Shown here in pieces: positions 34,353-42,614 of a stretch of DNA of 56,533 nt. This DNA is from DASTYK01 sp964430275. Its GTDB lineage: Bacteria; Gemmatimonadota; Gemmatimonadetes; Longimicrobiales; RSA9. The notes under the pieces are model-generated. The model had not been told where the DNA came from, did not search any database, and saw nothing but the letters and a program-made list of their open reading frames with translations. A program made the position numbers and the translations under genes. The first letter of the stretch is position 1, and the number at the start of each line of letters is the position of its first letter. The stretch spans positions 1 to 56,533 of the forward strand of contig CAYSGF010000194.1 in assembly GCA_964430275.1 (NCBI GenBank), given 5' to 3'.

Positions 34353-34379
34353 CCCGTCCTCCACTCGTCTCGCATCGCG

Positions 34380-35345
34380 CTACCCCTCCACCTTCGCCGC
34401 CTCGGCCCGCTCCGGTCTGCCGCCCGCGAGCAGGTAGAGCACGGCCATGCGCACTGCGACGCCGTTCGTGACCTGGTTCAGGATCACCGAGTGCGGCCCG
34501 TCCGCGACATCGCTGTCGATCTCGACGCCGCGGTTCATGGGCCCCGGGTGCAGCACGAGGAGCGGGCGCGAGACCCGGTCGATCCGCTCGCGTGTGACGC
34601 CGAACACGCGGTTGTACTCGCGCAGGCTCGGCACGAAGCCCGCCTGCATGCGCTCCAGCTGCAGGCGCAGCACATTGAGCGCGTCTGCCCACTCGATCGC
34701 CGCCTCGATGCGGTCGAACACGTGAACACCCAGTTCCTCGATGCCCGTTGGCAGCAGGGTCCGCGGCGCGCACACCGCGACCTCCGCGCCCAGTTTCGTG
34801 AGACCCCAGATATTCGAGCGCGCGACCCGTGAATGCAGCACGTCCCCGACGATGCACACCTTGGCGCCCTCGATGCGCCCGAGGTGATCGCGAATCGTGA
34901 GCATGTCGAGGAGCGCCTGCGTCGGATGCTCGTGCCGTCCGTCACCCGCATTCACGACGTTCGACGGGATGCGCTCGGCCAGGAACCGCGCTGCACCCGA
35001 TGAGCCATGACGGATCACGACCATGTCGATCCGCATCGCTTCCAGGTTGCGCGCGGTGTCGACGAGCGTCTCCCCCTTCTGCACGCTCGAGCCCGTGCTC
35101 GCAATGTTCACGGTGTCGGCGGACAGGCGTTTCTCGGCAAACTCGAAGGAGATCCGCGTCCGGGTGGACGCTTCGAAGAACAGATTGACGATCGTCTTGC
35201 CCCGCAGCACCGGCACCTTCTTGATCGCGCGCTCACTGATCTCCTTGAACGGCTCCGCCGTGTCCAGGATTCCGCGGATCTGCTCCGCGCTGAGCGACTC
35301 CAGCCCGATCAGGTCTTTCCCGAGGTCCGCTGCCTGCACCGTCAC
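34380..35345 (-). CDS. pyrB: Aspartate carbamoyltransferase catalytic subunit
   Basis: 321 residues with LVNLFFEASTRTRISFEFAEKRLSADTVN-like core (FFEASTRTR binds carbamoyl phosphate), TGSSVQKGETLVDTARNLEAM, HEHPTQALLDMLTI, CIVGDVLHSRVARSNIWGL and LHPGPMNRGVEID. It makes carbamoyl-aspartate. No pyrI regulatory subunit is nearby, so it is likely the PyrB-PyrC type without allosteric partner. GTG 35345 overlaps the pyrR stop (GTGA). Confidence 0.97.
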   Translation of the reverse strand: MTVQAADLGKDLIGLESLSAEQIRGILDTAEPFKEISERAIKKVPVLRGKTIVNLFFEASTRTRISFEFAEKRLSADTVNIASTGSSVQKGETLVDTARNLEAMRIDMVVIRHGSSGAARFLAERIPSNVVNAGDGRHEHPTQALLDMLTIRDHLGRIEGAKVCIVGDVLHSRVARSNIWGLTKLGAEVAVCAPRTLLPTGIEELGVHVFDRIEAAIEWADALNVLRLQLERMQAGFVPSLREYNRVFGVTRERIDRVSRPLLVLHPGPMNRGVEIDSDVADGPHSVILNQVTNGVAVRMAVLYLLAGGRPERAEAAKVEG

Positions 35346-35902
35346 GTCCGCCGCGCCTCCCCGCGCAGCTCGACCGCCAGCCGCTCATCCAGCTCGGGCA
35401 CGAGCACTTCCACACGCTGGCCCGACTCGACCTTCACCTCGCGGCCGACCACGTCGGGCTGGATCGGCAGCTCGCGCCCGCCGCGGTCTACCAGCACGCA
35501 CAGATAGATGCGTGCGGGTCTGCCAAAGTCGGCGAGCTCGTCGAGCGCCGCGCGCGCCGTACGACCCGTGTACAGCACGTCATCGACGATGACGAGCTTG
35601 CTGCCGTCGACACCCCCCTCCGGCAGCCGCGTCTCCCCCAGCACCGGACGGGGACCGATGGCCGTCAGGTCGTCGCGATACAGTGTGATGTCCAGAGTGC
35701 CAACCGGCGGACGGGCCGACTCCGCGCGCTCGATCTCGTCGGCCAGGCGCTCCGCCAGCTGCACACCGCGCCGCTGGATGCCCAGCAGCACGAGCCCACT
35801 GACGCCGGCATTCAGCTCGACGATCTCGCGCGCCATGCGTGCGAGCGTGCGCGCCACCGCACGCTCGTCCATCAACAACTGCCGCTGCGGTTCCGCGGTC
35901 AT
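35342..35902 (-). CDS. pyrR: PyrR pyrimidine operon regulator/uracil phosphoribosyltransferase
   Basis: 186 residues: LLMDERAVARTLARMAREIVELN, LVLLGIQRRGVQLAERLADEI, VGTLDITLYRDDLTAIG and the PRPP loop VIVDDVLYTGRTARAALDELADFGRP. PyrR binds pyr mRNA in a UMP-dependent way and has weak UPRTase activity. It is first in pyrR-pyrB-pyrC-yhaM-like. From the promoter at 35940-35968 the leader would be only about 30 bases, too short for the usual terminator/antiterminator pair, so control, if any, may be translational. ATG 35902 was chosen because PyrR homology starts there. Confidence 0.95.
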   Translation of the reverse strand: MTAEPQRQLLMDERAVARTLARMAREIVELNAGVSGLVLLGIQRRGVQLAERLADEIERAESARPPVGTLDITLYRDDLTAIGPRPVLGETRLPEGGVDGSKLVIVDDVLYTGRTARAALDELADFGRPARIYLCVLVDRGGRELPIQPDVVGREVKVESGQRVEVLVPELDERLAVELRGEARRT

Positions 35903-35939
35903 TCGTGTTCCGGCTGACGTGATTCTGGCGGGTCGACGG

Positions 35940-35968
35940 AAGCTAGGGATGAGGTGTGACAGCGTCAA
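35940..35968 (-). promoter_or_regulatory. pyr operon promoter
   Basis: Minus-strand TTGACG (35968-35963), a 17-bp spacer and TAGCTT (35945-35940). It is identical in both hexamers and spacing to the rpsT and gltX promoters. Confidence 0.8.
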
Positions 35969-35983
35969 CGCCGCCCGGCGTGC

Positions 35984-36012
35984 TTTACAGCGAAGCTCGC
36001 AGCCTCTAGCTT
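35984..36012 (+). promoter_or_regulatory. nhaC promoter
   Basis: TTTACA (35984-35989), a 17-bp spacer and TAGCTT (36007-36012) on the plus strand. It is back-to-back with the pyr promoter; the two -35 boxes are 15 bp apart, so the polymerases may interfere with each other. The leader to ATG 36090 would be about 70 bases. Confidence 0.7.
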
Positions 36013-36089
36013 CGGCGCCGACCCCCAGCGCGACGGCGCGCCCCCTGAGCGGCCGCTGCGCACCTCCTCGTCTTCCGGAGCGGATCGAG

Positions 36090-37754
36090 ATGCCCGTCGA
36101 ACCCGGCTGGCTCAGCCTGCTGCCGCCGCTCGTCGCGATCGTCCTCGCGCTCGTCTTCCGCGAGGTCGTTCTGTCGCTCTTCGCCGGCGTCTGGTTCGGC
36201 GCACTGCTGGTCGCCAACTGGAACCCGATCACCGCCAGCATGATCAGCGTCGACCGCTTCATCGTCGAGGGCCTGGCCGACTCCGACAAGATCTCGATCG
36301 TGGTGTTCTCGCTGCTGCTCGGCGGCATGGTCGGCGTCATCGGCAGGAGCGGGGGCACACTCGGCATCGTCGAATCGATGCGCGGGCTGGCGACCTCCGC
36401 ACGACGCGGCCAGACCATGACCTGGCTGGCCGGCATCATCATCTTCTTCGACGACTACGCGAACACGCTCATTGTCGGCAACACGATGCGTCCGGTGACA
36501 GACCGGCTCCGCATCTCGCGCGAGAAGCTCGCCTACATCGTGGACTCCACGGCCGCGCCAATGGCTGCGATCGCCGTGATCTCCACCTGGGTCGGCTTCG
36601 AGATCTCGCTCATCGGCGACGCACTCACCACTGCCGCCGGTCAGACCACCGACCCCGCGCAGGCCGCACAGCTCACCGTCGGTGCGCAGAATCCGTTCGG
36701 CGTCTTCCTGCACTCCATTCCGTTCCTGTTCTACCCGATCCTCGCACTGCTCTTCGTCTTCATGGTCGTCGTGACGCGCCGCGACTTCGGACCGATGCAC
36801 CGTGCCGAGGTACGTGCCCGTTCCGGCGCCGGACTGATCGCAGAGGGCGCCCGTCCCGCCGTCGATGTCAGCAGCAATCACATGGATCCGCCGGAGGGCG
36901 TGCCGCACCGCTGGTACAATGCCGCCATCCCGGTACTCACCGTGATCGTCGTCGCCCTGCTGGGCATCGTCTACACGGGTGCACAGGCGGCGCCGCCCGG
37001 CGCGACTGCGTGGGAGATCGTGGGTGGGGCCGATCCATTCAAGACGCTGATCTGGGCGTCGTTCGCCGGCAATGTCGTCGCGATGACGATGGCCGTCACG
37101 CAGCGCATCCTGCCACTCGCCGGCGCACTCGAGGCATGGATCAATGGCATGCGCGCGATGTTCCTCGCGATCATCATCCTCGTGCTCGCGTGGGCGCTCG
37201 GCGGCGTGACGGAAGCGCTCGGCACCGGCCCCTACCTCTCCGGCGCATTGCAGGACACCCTGCCGCTCGGACTGCTCCCGGTGATCGTCTTCATCACGGC
37301 AGCCGTCATCTCCTTCGCGACGGGCACGTCCTGGGGCACGATGGCGATCCTCTTCCCGGTTGTGATCCCGCTCGCTGTGGCGATGGGCGCCGGCATCGGA
37401 TTCGACGGCGGAGAGCACTACAGCATTCTGCTCGGCGTCATCAGCTCCGTCATGGCCGGATCCATCTTCGGCGATCACTGCTCGCCCATTTCCGACACGA
37501 CCGTGATGAGCTCCCTGGCGAGCGCCTGCGACCACATCGACCACGTGCGCACGCAGCTGCCCTATGCACTGCTCGTTGCGGCGGTCGGCATGCTCGTCGG
37601 CGATATCCCGACGGCCTACGGGCTTTCACCGTGGATCTCCATCCTGCTCGGCGTCGCCATCCTGTACGTGATCCTTCGCATCTTCGGCAAGCCGGTACCG
37701 GACGCGCGCTACGAGACACCGCCCGCTCCGGAGCACTCGGCAGCGACGACCTGA
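36090..37754 (+). CDS. NhaC-family Na+/H+ antiporter
   Basis: 554 residues with about twelve membrane segments. It begins WLSLLPPLVAIVLALVFREVVLSLFAGVWFGALL, then LAGIIIFFDDYANTLIVGNTMRPVTDRLRISREKLAYIVDSTAAPMAAIAVISTWVGFEI and SFATGTSWGTMAILFPVVIPLA, then GSIFGDHCSPISDTTVMSSLASACDHIDHVRTQLPYAL, all typical of the NhaC superfamily (malate-lactate or Na+/H+ antiporters). It would export Na+ and help pH balance. ATG 36090 has GGAG about 9 bases upstream. It converges on tadA with a 34-bp gap. Confidence 0.9.
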   Translation: MPVEPGWLSLLPPLVAIVLALVFREVVLSLFAGVWFGALLVANWNPITASMISVDRFIVEGLADSDKISIVVFSLLLGGMVGVIGRSGGTLGIVESMRGLATSARRGQTMTWLAGIIIFFDDYANTLIVGNTMRPVTDRLRISREKLAYIVDSTAAPMAAIAVISTWVGFEISLIGDALTTAAGQTTDPAQAAQLTVGAQNPFGVFLHSIPFLFYPILALLFVFMVVVTRRDFGPMHRAEVRARSGAGLIAEGARPAVDVSSNHMDPPEGVPHRWYNAAIPVLTVIVVALLGIVYTGAQAAPPGATAWEIVGGADPFKTLIWASFAGNVVAMTMAVTQRILPLAGALEAWINGMRAMFLAIIILVLAWALGGVTEALGTGPYLSGALQDTLPLGLLPVIVFITAAVISFATGTSWGTMAILFPVVIPLAVAMGAGIGFDGGEHYSILLGVISSVMAGSIFGDHCSPISDTTVMSSLASACDHIDHVRTQLPYALLVAAVGMLVGDIPTAYGLSPWISILLGVAILYVILRIFGKPVPDARYETPPAPEHSAATT

Positions 37755-37788
37755 GCACACGCCGCGCCGCGCCTGCGCGCCCACGCGC

Positions 37789-38283
37789 CTAGCGACGCGC
37801 CCGGAAGAACGTGCGCAGCAGATCACCCGCCTGGTCCGCGAGGACCCCGGCGGTAAGCGCCACGCGGTGGTTCAACCGCGCATCCTGTACGACGCAGCCG
37901 AGCGAGCCGCACATCCCCGTCTTGGGGTCCGCAGCCGCATAGATGAGCCGGCGGATCTTCCCGAGCACCATCGCGCCCGCACACATCGCACAGGGTTCGA
38001 GCGTGACGTACACGTCGACATTCTCGAGCCGGGCACTGCCGAGCACGTAGGCGGCGCGGCGCAGTGCGATGAGCTCCGCATGCGCCGTCGGGTCATTGTT
38101 CGTGCGCGTGAGATTCCAGGATTCCGCAATGAGACGACCGCCCTGCACGACGACGGCGCCGACCGGGACCTCGTCAACCGCGCGCGCCGCGTAGGCACAC
38201 TCGAGGGCACGCTGCATCCACGCAACGTCCGGACGTCCCGCAGGTGTCAGGACCGGCACGCTCACGGCCGGTGCCGTGACCAT
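37789..38283 (-). CDS. tadA: tRNA(adenine34) deaminase
   Basis: 164 residues of the cytidine/deoxycytidylate deaminase fold with the zinc site HAE (TAHAELIALR) and PCAMC (TLEPCAMCAGAMVLGKI), preceded by AYAARAVDEVPVGAVVVQGGRLIAESWN and followed by ADPKTGMCGSL. This is the pattern of TadA, which changes A34 of tRNA-Arg to inosine. ATG 38283 lies 2 bp after the gltX stop, so the two are cotranscribed. The in-frame extension upstream lies within gltX and was rejected. Confidence 0.95.
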   Translation of the reverse strand: MVTAPAVSVPVLTPAGRPDVAWMQRALECAYAARAVDEVPVGAVVVQGGRLIAESWNLTRTNNDPTAHAELIALRRAAYVLGSARLENVDVYVTLEPCAMCAGAMVLGKIRRLIYAAADPKTGMCGSLGCVVQDARLNHRVALTAGVLADQAGDLLRTFFRARR

Positions 38284-38285
38284 GC

Positions 38286-39743
38286 TCAGGCGCGCGCCCT
38301 GAGCACGGCGCGCGCACGGTCCAGCCGCGCCAGCACCTGCGCGCGCCCGAGCACGAGCGCGACCTCGAAGATGCCGGGTGAGACCGCCTGGCCGAGCAAT
38401 GCCACGCGCAGCGGGTGGATGAGCTTGCCCGCACCCACGCCCAGCCGCTCCGCCAGTGCCCGCAGCGCAGCTTCCAGCGCGTCCTCGCTCCACTCGTCCA
38501 CAGCAGCAAACGCTTCCCGCACCAACCCCAGCCGAGAGCCTGTTTCCGCGGCATCCTTCCAGTGATTCGCCACCGCGTCGGCGTCGTACTCGAACGAGTC
38601 CTCGACATACGGCCTGCCGTACAGTGCGAAATCATCGATCGTCCGCGCGCGCGATTTCAGCAGGTCGATGAGTGCGTGCAGCCACGCACCTCGTGAACGC
38701 AGCGTCACCACGTCTATGGAACCTGCACGCTCGAAGGCGTCGAGGACGAGCGGCTCCAGCTCTCGTGCGCTCATGCGCGCGATGTGCTGACCATTCATCC
38801 ACTCCAGCTTCTTCGCGTCGAACACGGCGCTCTTCGTGTTGATCGCTTCCAGCGTGAACCGCTGCACAAGCTCGGCGCGTGTGAACACCTCCTCCTCCGT
38901 GCCTGGCGACCAGCCCAACAGTGCAAGAAAGTTGACCATGGCCTCCGGCAGGATGCCCTGGCCACGGTACTCGCCGACCGCCGTCGCGCCATGGCGTTTG
39001 GACAGCCGCTTGCCATCCGGTCCGAGAATCATGGGCACGTGCGCGAAGCGCGGGACCGGCTGGTCGAGTGACCGGTACAAAAGAATCTGCTTCGGTGTGT
39101 TGGAAATGTGATCGTCACCACGGATGACATCCGTGATCCGCATCGCGATGTCGTCGCTCACCACCGCCAGGTTGTAGATTGGTGAGCCGTCCGTGCGCAG
39201 GATGACGAAATCCTCGATGTCGGCATTCGCGAACGAGATTCGCCCGTGCACGACGTCGTCCCACTCCGTGCGGCCGTCCGGCACCCGGAAGCGCACCGTG
39301 TGCGGCTCTCCGGACGCCGCGCGCCGCACGCCCTCCTCCGGTGCGACCTCGCGCAGGCACAGTCGGTCGTAGCGGAACGCGTCCGGGTCCGTCCCGCCCG
39401 CCACGCGCCGCCGCTCTTCGAGAACCGACGGCGAGCAGAAGCACCGGTATGCCCGGCCGCTCGCAAGCAGCTGCCGCGCGTCGCGTACGTGCCGCTCCAG
39501 CCCGTCCGCCTGGTGGTGCGGTCCCTCGTCCCAGTCCAGCCCCAGCCACCGCATACCCTCCAGGATCGCCTCCGTCATCGCGACACTCGAGCGCTCACGG
39601 TCCGTGTCTTCGATACGCAGTACGAACACCCCGCCGCTGCCGCGCGCGAGCAGCCAGTTGAACAACGCGGTACGCGCGCCGCCGACGTGCAGGTACCCGG
39701 TTGGGGATGGAGCGAATCGGACGCGGATCGGACTGGGTGTCAT
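38286..39743 (-). CDS. gltX: Glutamyl-tRNA synthetase
   Basis: 485 residues of class I synthetase: RVRFAPSPTGYLHVGGARTALFNWLLAR (HIGH-like), RIEDTDRERSSVAMTEAILEGMRWLGLDWDEGPHHQ, DVIRGDDHISNTPKQILLY and KRLSKRHGATAVGEY (KMSKS-like), then a helical anticodon-binding part. It charges tRNA-Glu in the cytoplasm. The ATG at 39743 is only 8 bases after the -10 box, so the mRNA appears leaderless or nearly so, and indeed no ribosome site is present. Confidence 0.97.
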   Translation of the reverse strand: MTPSPIRVRFAPSPTGYLHVGGARTALFNWLLARGSGGVFVLRIEDTDRERSSVAMTEAILEGMRWLGLDWDEGPHHQADGLERHVRDARQLLASGRAYRCFCSPSVLEERRRVAGGTDPDAFRYDRLCLREVAPEEGVRRAASGEPHTVRFRVPDGRTEWDDVVHGRISFANADIEDFVILRTDGSPIYNLAVVSDDIAMRITDVIRGDDHISNTPKQILLYRSLDQPVPRFAHVPMILGPDGKRLSKRHGATAVGEYRGQGILPEAMVNFLALLGWSPGTEEEVFTRAELVQRFTLEAINTKSAVFDAKKLEWMNGQHIARMSARELEPLVLDAFERAGSIDVVTLRSRGAWLHALIDLLKSRARTIDDFALYGRPYVEDSFEYDADAVANHWKDAAETGSRLGLVREAFAAVDEWSEDALEAALRALAERLGVGAGKLIHPLRVALLGQAVSPGIFEVALVLGRAQVLARLDRARAVLRARA

Positions 39744-39751
39744 GGCCGCGG

Positions 39752-39780
39752 AAGCTACCCGCGCCCTGCAACAGCGTCAA
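39752..39780 (-). promoter_or_regulatory. gltX promoter, leaderless
   Basis: Minus-strand TTGACG (39780-39775), 17-bp spacer, TAGCTT (39757-39752). The -35 box contains the TGA stop codon of the small gene upstream. Transcription would begin at or within two bases of the gltX ATG. Confidence 0.8.
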
Positions 39781-40022
39781 CGCGCGTTCTCGAGCGCCCG
39801 TCGCAGGTTGCGGACGAGCGTCTCCTCGCGATCATGCGCCCGCTGCAGTGCGTCGACGACGTCATCGCGCCCCGCCGAAGCCGCGTCGAACAGCATGCCG
39901 CGATAGCGTGCAAGCGTGTCGAGACGCTCGCACAGCTCCCGCTCCAGCGGATGCTCGTCGAGCGCCTCTGCATCGGCCAGCTCCCAGAACGCTTCCAATC
40001 CTGGTGGCACCTGACTCTCCAT
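39777..40022 (-). CDS. Small hypothetical protein
   Basis: 81 residues, MESQVPPGLEAFWELADAEALDE followed by LERELCERLDTLARYRGMLFDAASAGRDDVVDALQRAHDREETLVRNLRRALE: acidic N-terminus, then two amphipathic helices with heptad-like leucines, so possibly a small coiled-coil protein. I do not recognise a family. GAGGTG stands a suitable distance before ATG 40022 and codon use matches neighbours, which supports a real gene; it is divergent from fhs and its last codon overlaps the gltX -35 box. Confidence 0.6.
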   Translation of the reverse strand: MESQVPPGLEAFWELADAEALDEHPLERELCERLDTLARYRGMLFDAASAGRDDVVDALQRAHDREETLVRNLRRALENAR

Positions 40023-40175
40023 GTGCACACCTCGTCGCCGAATGGTACGTGGGAAGGATCGCGCCGACCCTGCGGAGCTCGTGCAAACCGCGTTCCCGCC
40101 CCTGTCGCGCCCTGCGCGCCCCGCATAGTTTGGCCCGCCCGCGTTCCCCTGAACTCATCCTGCGAGTCAGCTGCG

Positions 40176-41843
40176 ATGCTCAGCGATATCGAAATCGCTC
40201 AGGCCGCCGAGCTACGGCCAATCGGCAAGATCGCCGACCGGTTGGGCCTCTCCGCCGATGACATCATTCCCTTCGGCCACTACAAGGCCAAGGTCCCGCT
40301 CGAGGTGGTCGAGCGGCGTGAGGCTCGGCCCGGTCGGCTCGTCCTCGTCACCGGGATCAGCCCGACCCCGGCCGGCGAGGGGAAGTCCACCCTGTCCGTC
40401 GGCCTCGCCGATGCCTTGCAACAGCGCAAGCAGAACGTCGTCATCGCCCTGCGCGAACCCAGCCTCGGACCCGTCTTCGGCATGAAAGGCGGCGCAACCG
40501 GTGGGGGCTACGCCCAGGTCGTGCCCATGGAGGACATCAACCTCCACTTCACCGGCGACTTCCACGCGATCACCACCGCCAACGCCCTCCTCGCCGCCAT
40601 GCTCGACAACCATCTGCAGCAGGGCAACGAGCTCGGCATCGACGTGCGGCGCATCACGTGGAAGCGCTGCGTCGACATGAACGACCGCGCACTTCGCAAC
40701 GTCGTCGTCGGCACCGGCGGTGTCGGCGACGGCGTCCCCCGGCAGGACCGCTTCCAGATCACCGCCGCCTCCGAAGTCATGGCCATCTTCTGCCTGGCCT
40801 CCGATCGCACGGACCTCGAACATCGACTCGGCAGGATCATCGTCGGCTACGACCGCGGACGTCAGCCCGTCCGCGCCGACTCCCTGCGCGCCAACGGCGC
40901 TATGACCATGCTCCTGAAGGATGCACTCGCACCGAATCTCGTCCAGACGCTCGAGGGCACGCCCGCCTTCATCCACGGCGGACCGTTCGCCAACATCGCA
41001 CACGGCTGTAACTCCCTGATCGCCACACGTACCGGCCTGGCACTCGGCGACATCGTGATCACGGAAGCCGGCTTCGGTGCGGATCTCGGTGCGGAAAAGT
41101 TCTTCAACATAAAATGCAGATCCGGCGAGCTCCGGCCCGACGCGGCCGTCGTCGTTGCGACCGTCCGTGCGCTCAAGCTCCACGGTGGCGTGGCGCTGGC
41201 CGACATTGCCCTGCCGGATGCCGACGCGGTGCGTCGCGGATTTGCGAATCTGGAGAAGCATGTCGAGAACGTACGCAAATTCGGGGTGCCGCCGGTCGTT
41301 GCGCTGAACCGGTTCGCGAGCGACAGCGACGCGGAGATCGCGGCGGTGCTCGGCGGCTGCCGCGCGCTGGACGTTCCGGTGGCGCTTGCGGAAGTCCATG
41401 TGAAGGGCGGCGAGGGCGGCCTCGAGCTGGCGGACCTGGTGCTTCAGACGCTGAAGAGCGGGGGTGCGGACTTCAAGCCGCTGTACACGCTCGAGCAGCC
41501 GATCACGGCAAAGATCGAGACCATCGCGCGCGAGATCTACGGTGCAGATGGGGTCGACTACGTCGGTACGGCGGCGAAGGACATCGCGCGGCTCGAGGAC
41601 ATCGGCCTGCGAGACGTGCCCGTCTGCATGGCAAAGACGCAGTACTCGTTCTCCGACGATCCGTCGCTGCGCGGGCGACCGAGCGGCTTCCGCATCAGCG
41701 TGCGCGAGGTCACGCCGTCTGCCGGCGCCGGTTTCGTGGTCGCTCACACCGGCGAGATCATGACAATGCCCGGCCTGCCCAAGCGACCCGCTGCGGAAGG
41801 GATGAAGGTCCTGCCGGATGGGAGCGTCACCGGGCTGTTCTGA
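40176..41843 (+). CDS. fhs: Formate-tetrahydrofolate ligase
   Basis: 555 residues, full length: DIEIAQAAELRPIGKIADRLGLSADDIIPFGHYKAKV, the P-loop TGISPTPAGEGKSTLSVGLADAL, GMKGGATGGGYAQVVPMEDINLHFTGDFHAI, AFIHGGPFANIAHGCNSLIAT, TEAGFGADLGAEKFFNIKCR, AKTQYSFSDDPSLRGRPSGF and a C-terminal GEIMTMPGLPKRPAAEGM. It makes 10-formyl-THF from formate, THF and ATP. It is monocistronic; a TAGTTT at 40126-40131 could be a -10 box but the -35 is poor. No strong ribosome site precedes ATG 40176. Confidence 0.97.
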   Translation: MLSDIEIAQAAELRPIGKIADRLGLSADDIIPFGHYKAKVPLEVVERREARPGRLVLVTGISPTPAGEGKSTLSVGLADALQQRKQNVVIALREPSLGPVFGMKGGATGGGYAQVVPMEDINLHFTGDFHAITTANALLAAMLDNHLQQGNELGIDVRRITWKRCVDMNDRALRNVVVGTGGVGDGVPRQDRFQITAASEVMAIFCLASDRTDLEHRLGRIIVGYDRGRQPVRADSLRANGAMTMLLKDALAPNLVQTLEGTPAFIHGGPFANIAHGCNSLIATRTGLALGDIVITEAGFGADLGAEKFFNIKCRSGELRPDAAVVVATVRALKLHGGVALADIALPDADAVRRGFANLEKHVENVRKFGVPPVVALNRFASDSDAEIAAVLGGCRALDVPVALAEVHVKGGEGGLELADLVLQTLKSGGADFKPLYTLEQPITAKIETIAREIYGADGVDYVGTAAKDIARLEDIGLRDVPVCMAKTQYSFSDDPSLRGRPSGFRISVREVTPSAGAGFVVAHTGEIMTMPGLPKRPAAEGMKVLPDGSVTGLF

Positions 41844-42170
41844 GGTGCGGAGAACTGCGGAGAACTGCCGAGGACGCGGAGAACATCCTGACACGGAGCA
41901 AAGCGGAGGCGTTCGGAGGGAGCGGAGTTTTCCTGGTTGTACCGGGGACGCGAACGCATCCGCCGGAGCGCGACGCCCGGAACATCGCCACCAAGGAACG
42001 GGATCCAGCCGTCCGCCCCGCGCCCGCGTCCCACGACTACCGGCCCGTGTCCTCCGTGTTGCCTCCGAGCTCTCCGTGTCAAAAAAGGAACCTGACCCCG
42101 CCGCGATCGCAAATCATCCGCCGCAACGGTAAACACCGCAACCACGATCGACCTGCCGCAAACCGACCTC
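41844..42170. repeat. Intergenic repeat region, MITE-like, between fhs and ccmH
   Basis: 327 bp between the convergent fhs and ccmH genes, with no credible gene. The left part is full of CGGAG units, including GCGGAGAACT twice in tandem (41857-41876); the right part is full of the complement, CTCCG. TGACACGGAG (41889-41898) and CTCCGTGTCA (42072-42081) are perfect 10-bp inverted repeats 173 bp apart, and AAAAAAGGAACCTGACCCC follows the right copy. This resembles short CACGGAG-type interspersed elements that I recall from environmental genomes, but copies elsewhere cannot be checked here. Confidence 0.5.
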
Positions 42171-42614
42171 CTACCCGATGGGCGCCTTTTCCTCCTCGAC
42201 CACCTCTGCCGATCCTCCCTGCCGCACCCACCGCCGTGCAGTCAGGAGCACGAACACGGCGCCGGCAAGCAGGCCGACGATCGGCAGCACGTAGACGGCC
42301 AGGTTGAAGCCTTCCGGCTTTGGCTCCATCAGGATCCATTCGCCGTACTTGCTGACGAAGTACGCCTTGACCTCTTCCCTGCTGCGTCCGTCCTCGAGCT
42401 GCGCGCGGATGACGTCCTTCATTTCCTGCGACAGCTCCGACGGCGAATCCTGGAGCGAGAGTCCCTGGCACACGGGACAGCGCAGCTCGGCGGCAAGCTG
42501 GCGCACGTCGCGGTCGATCTGCGTCTCGACGACATCGACGCTCGGTGGTGGCGGCGCGGGCGTCTGCGCGCTCGCGGGTGCGCTCAGCAGCAGGAGCGCG
42601 AGCAGCAGCCTCAT
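42171..42614 (-). CDS. ccmH: CcmH (cytochrome c maturation, thiol reductant)
   Basis: 147 residues: signal peptide, then the CcmH/NrfF/CycL domain with AELRCPVCQGLSLQDSPSELSQEMKDVIRAQLEDGRSREEVKAYFVSKYGEWILMEP (Cys46 and Cys49), then one membrane helix and a short cytoplasmic acidic tail. It keeps apocytochrome haem-binding cysteines reduced and presents the apoprotein to CcmF. It is the short form; no CcmI is in the cluster. It overlaps ccmG by 4 bp and is last in the operon. Confidence 0.95.
   Translation of the reverse strand: MRLLLALLLLSAPASAQTPAPPPPSVDVVETQIDRDVRQLAAELRCPVCQGLSLQDSPSELSQEMKDVIRAQLEDGRSREEVKAYFVSKYGEWILMEPKPEGFNLAVYVLPIVGLLAGAVFVLLTARRWVRQGGSAEVVEEEKAPIG

Noticed and set aside
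35903..35970. PyrR-dependent attenuator in the pyr leader
   Set aside because: There is no terminator hairpin or T-run between promoter and ATG and the leader is only about 30 bases.
36006..37544. 512-residue minus-strand open frame opposite nhaC
   Set aside because: Translation is dominated by Asp, His, Glu and Arg, typical of an antisense of a membrane protein; NhaC motifs are on the other strand.
41857..41886. Repeated GCGGAGAAC units as a CRISPR array or regulator site series
   Set aside because: There are only three short, irregular copies without spacers; it fits better as part of a longer repeat element.
40212..41894. 560-residue minus-strand open frame opposite fhs
   Set aside because: It is antisense to a full-length, well-conserved formate-THF ligase.
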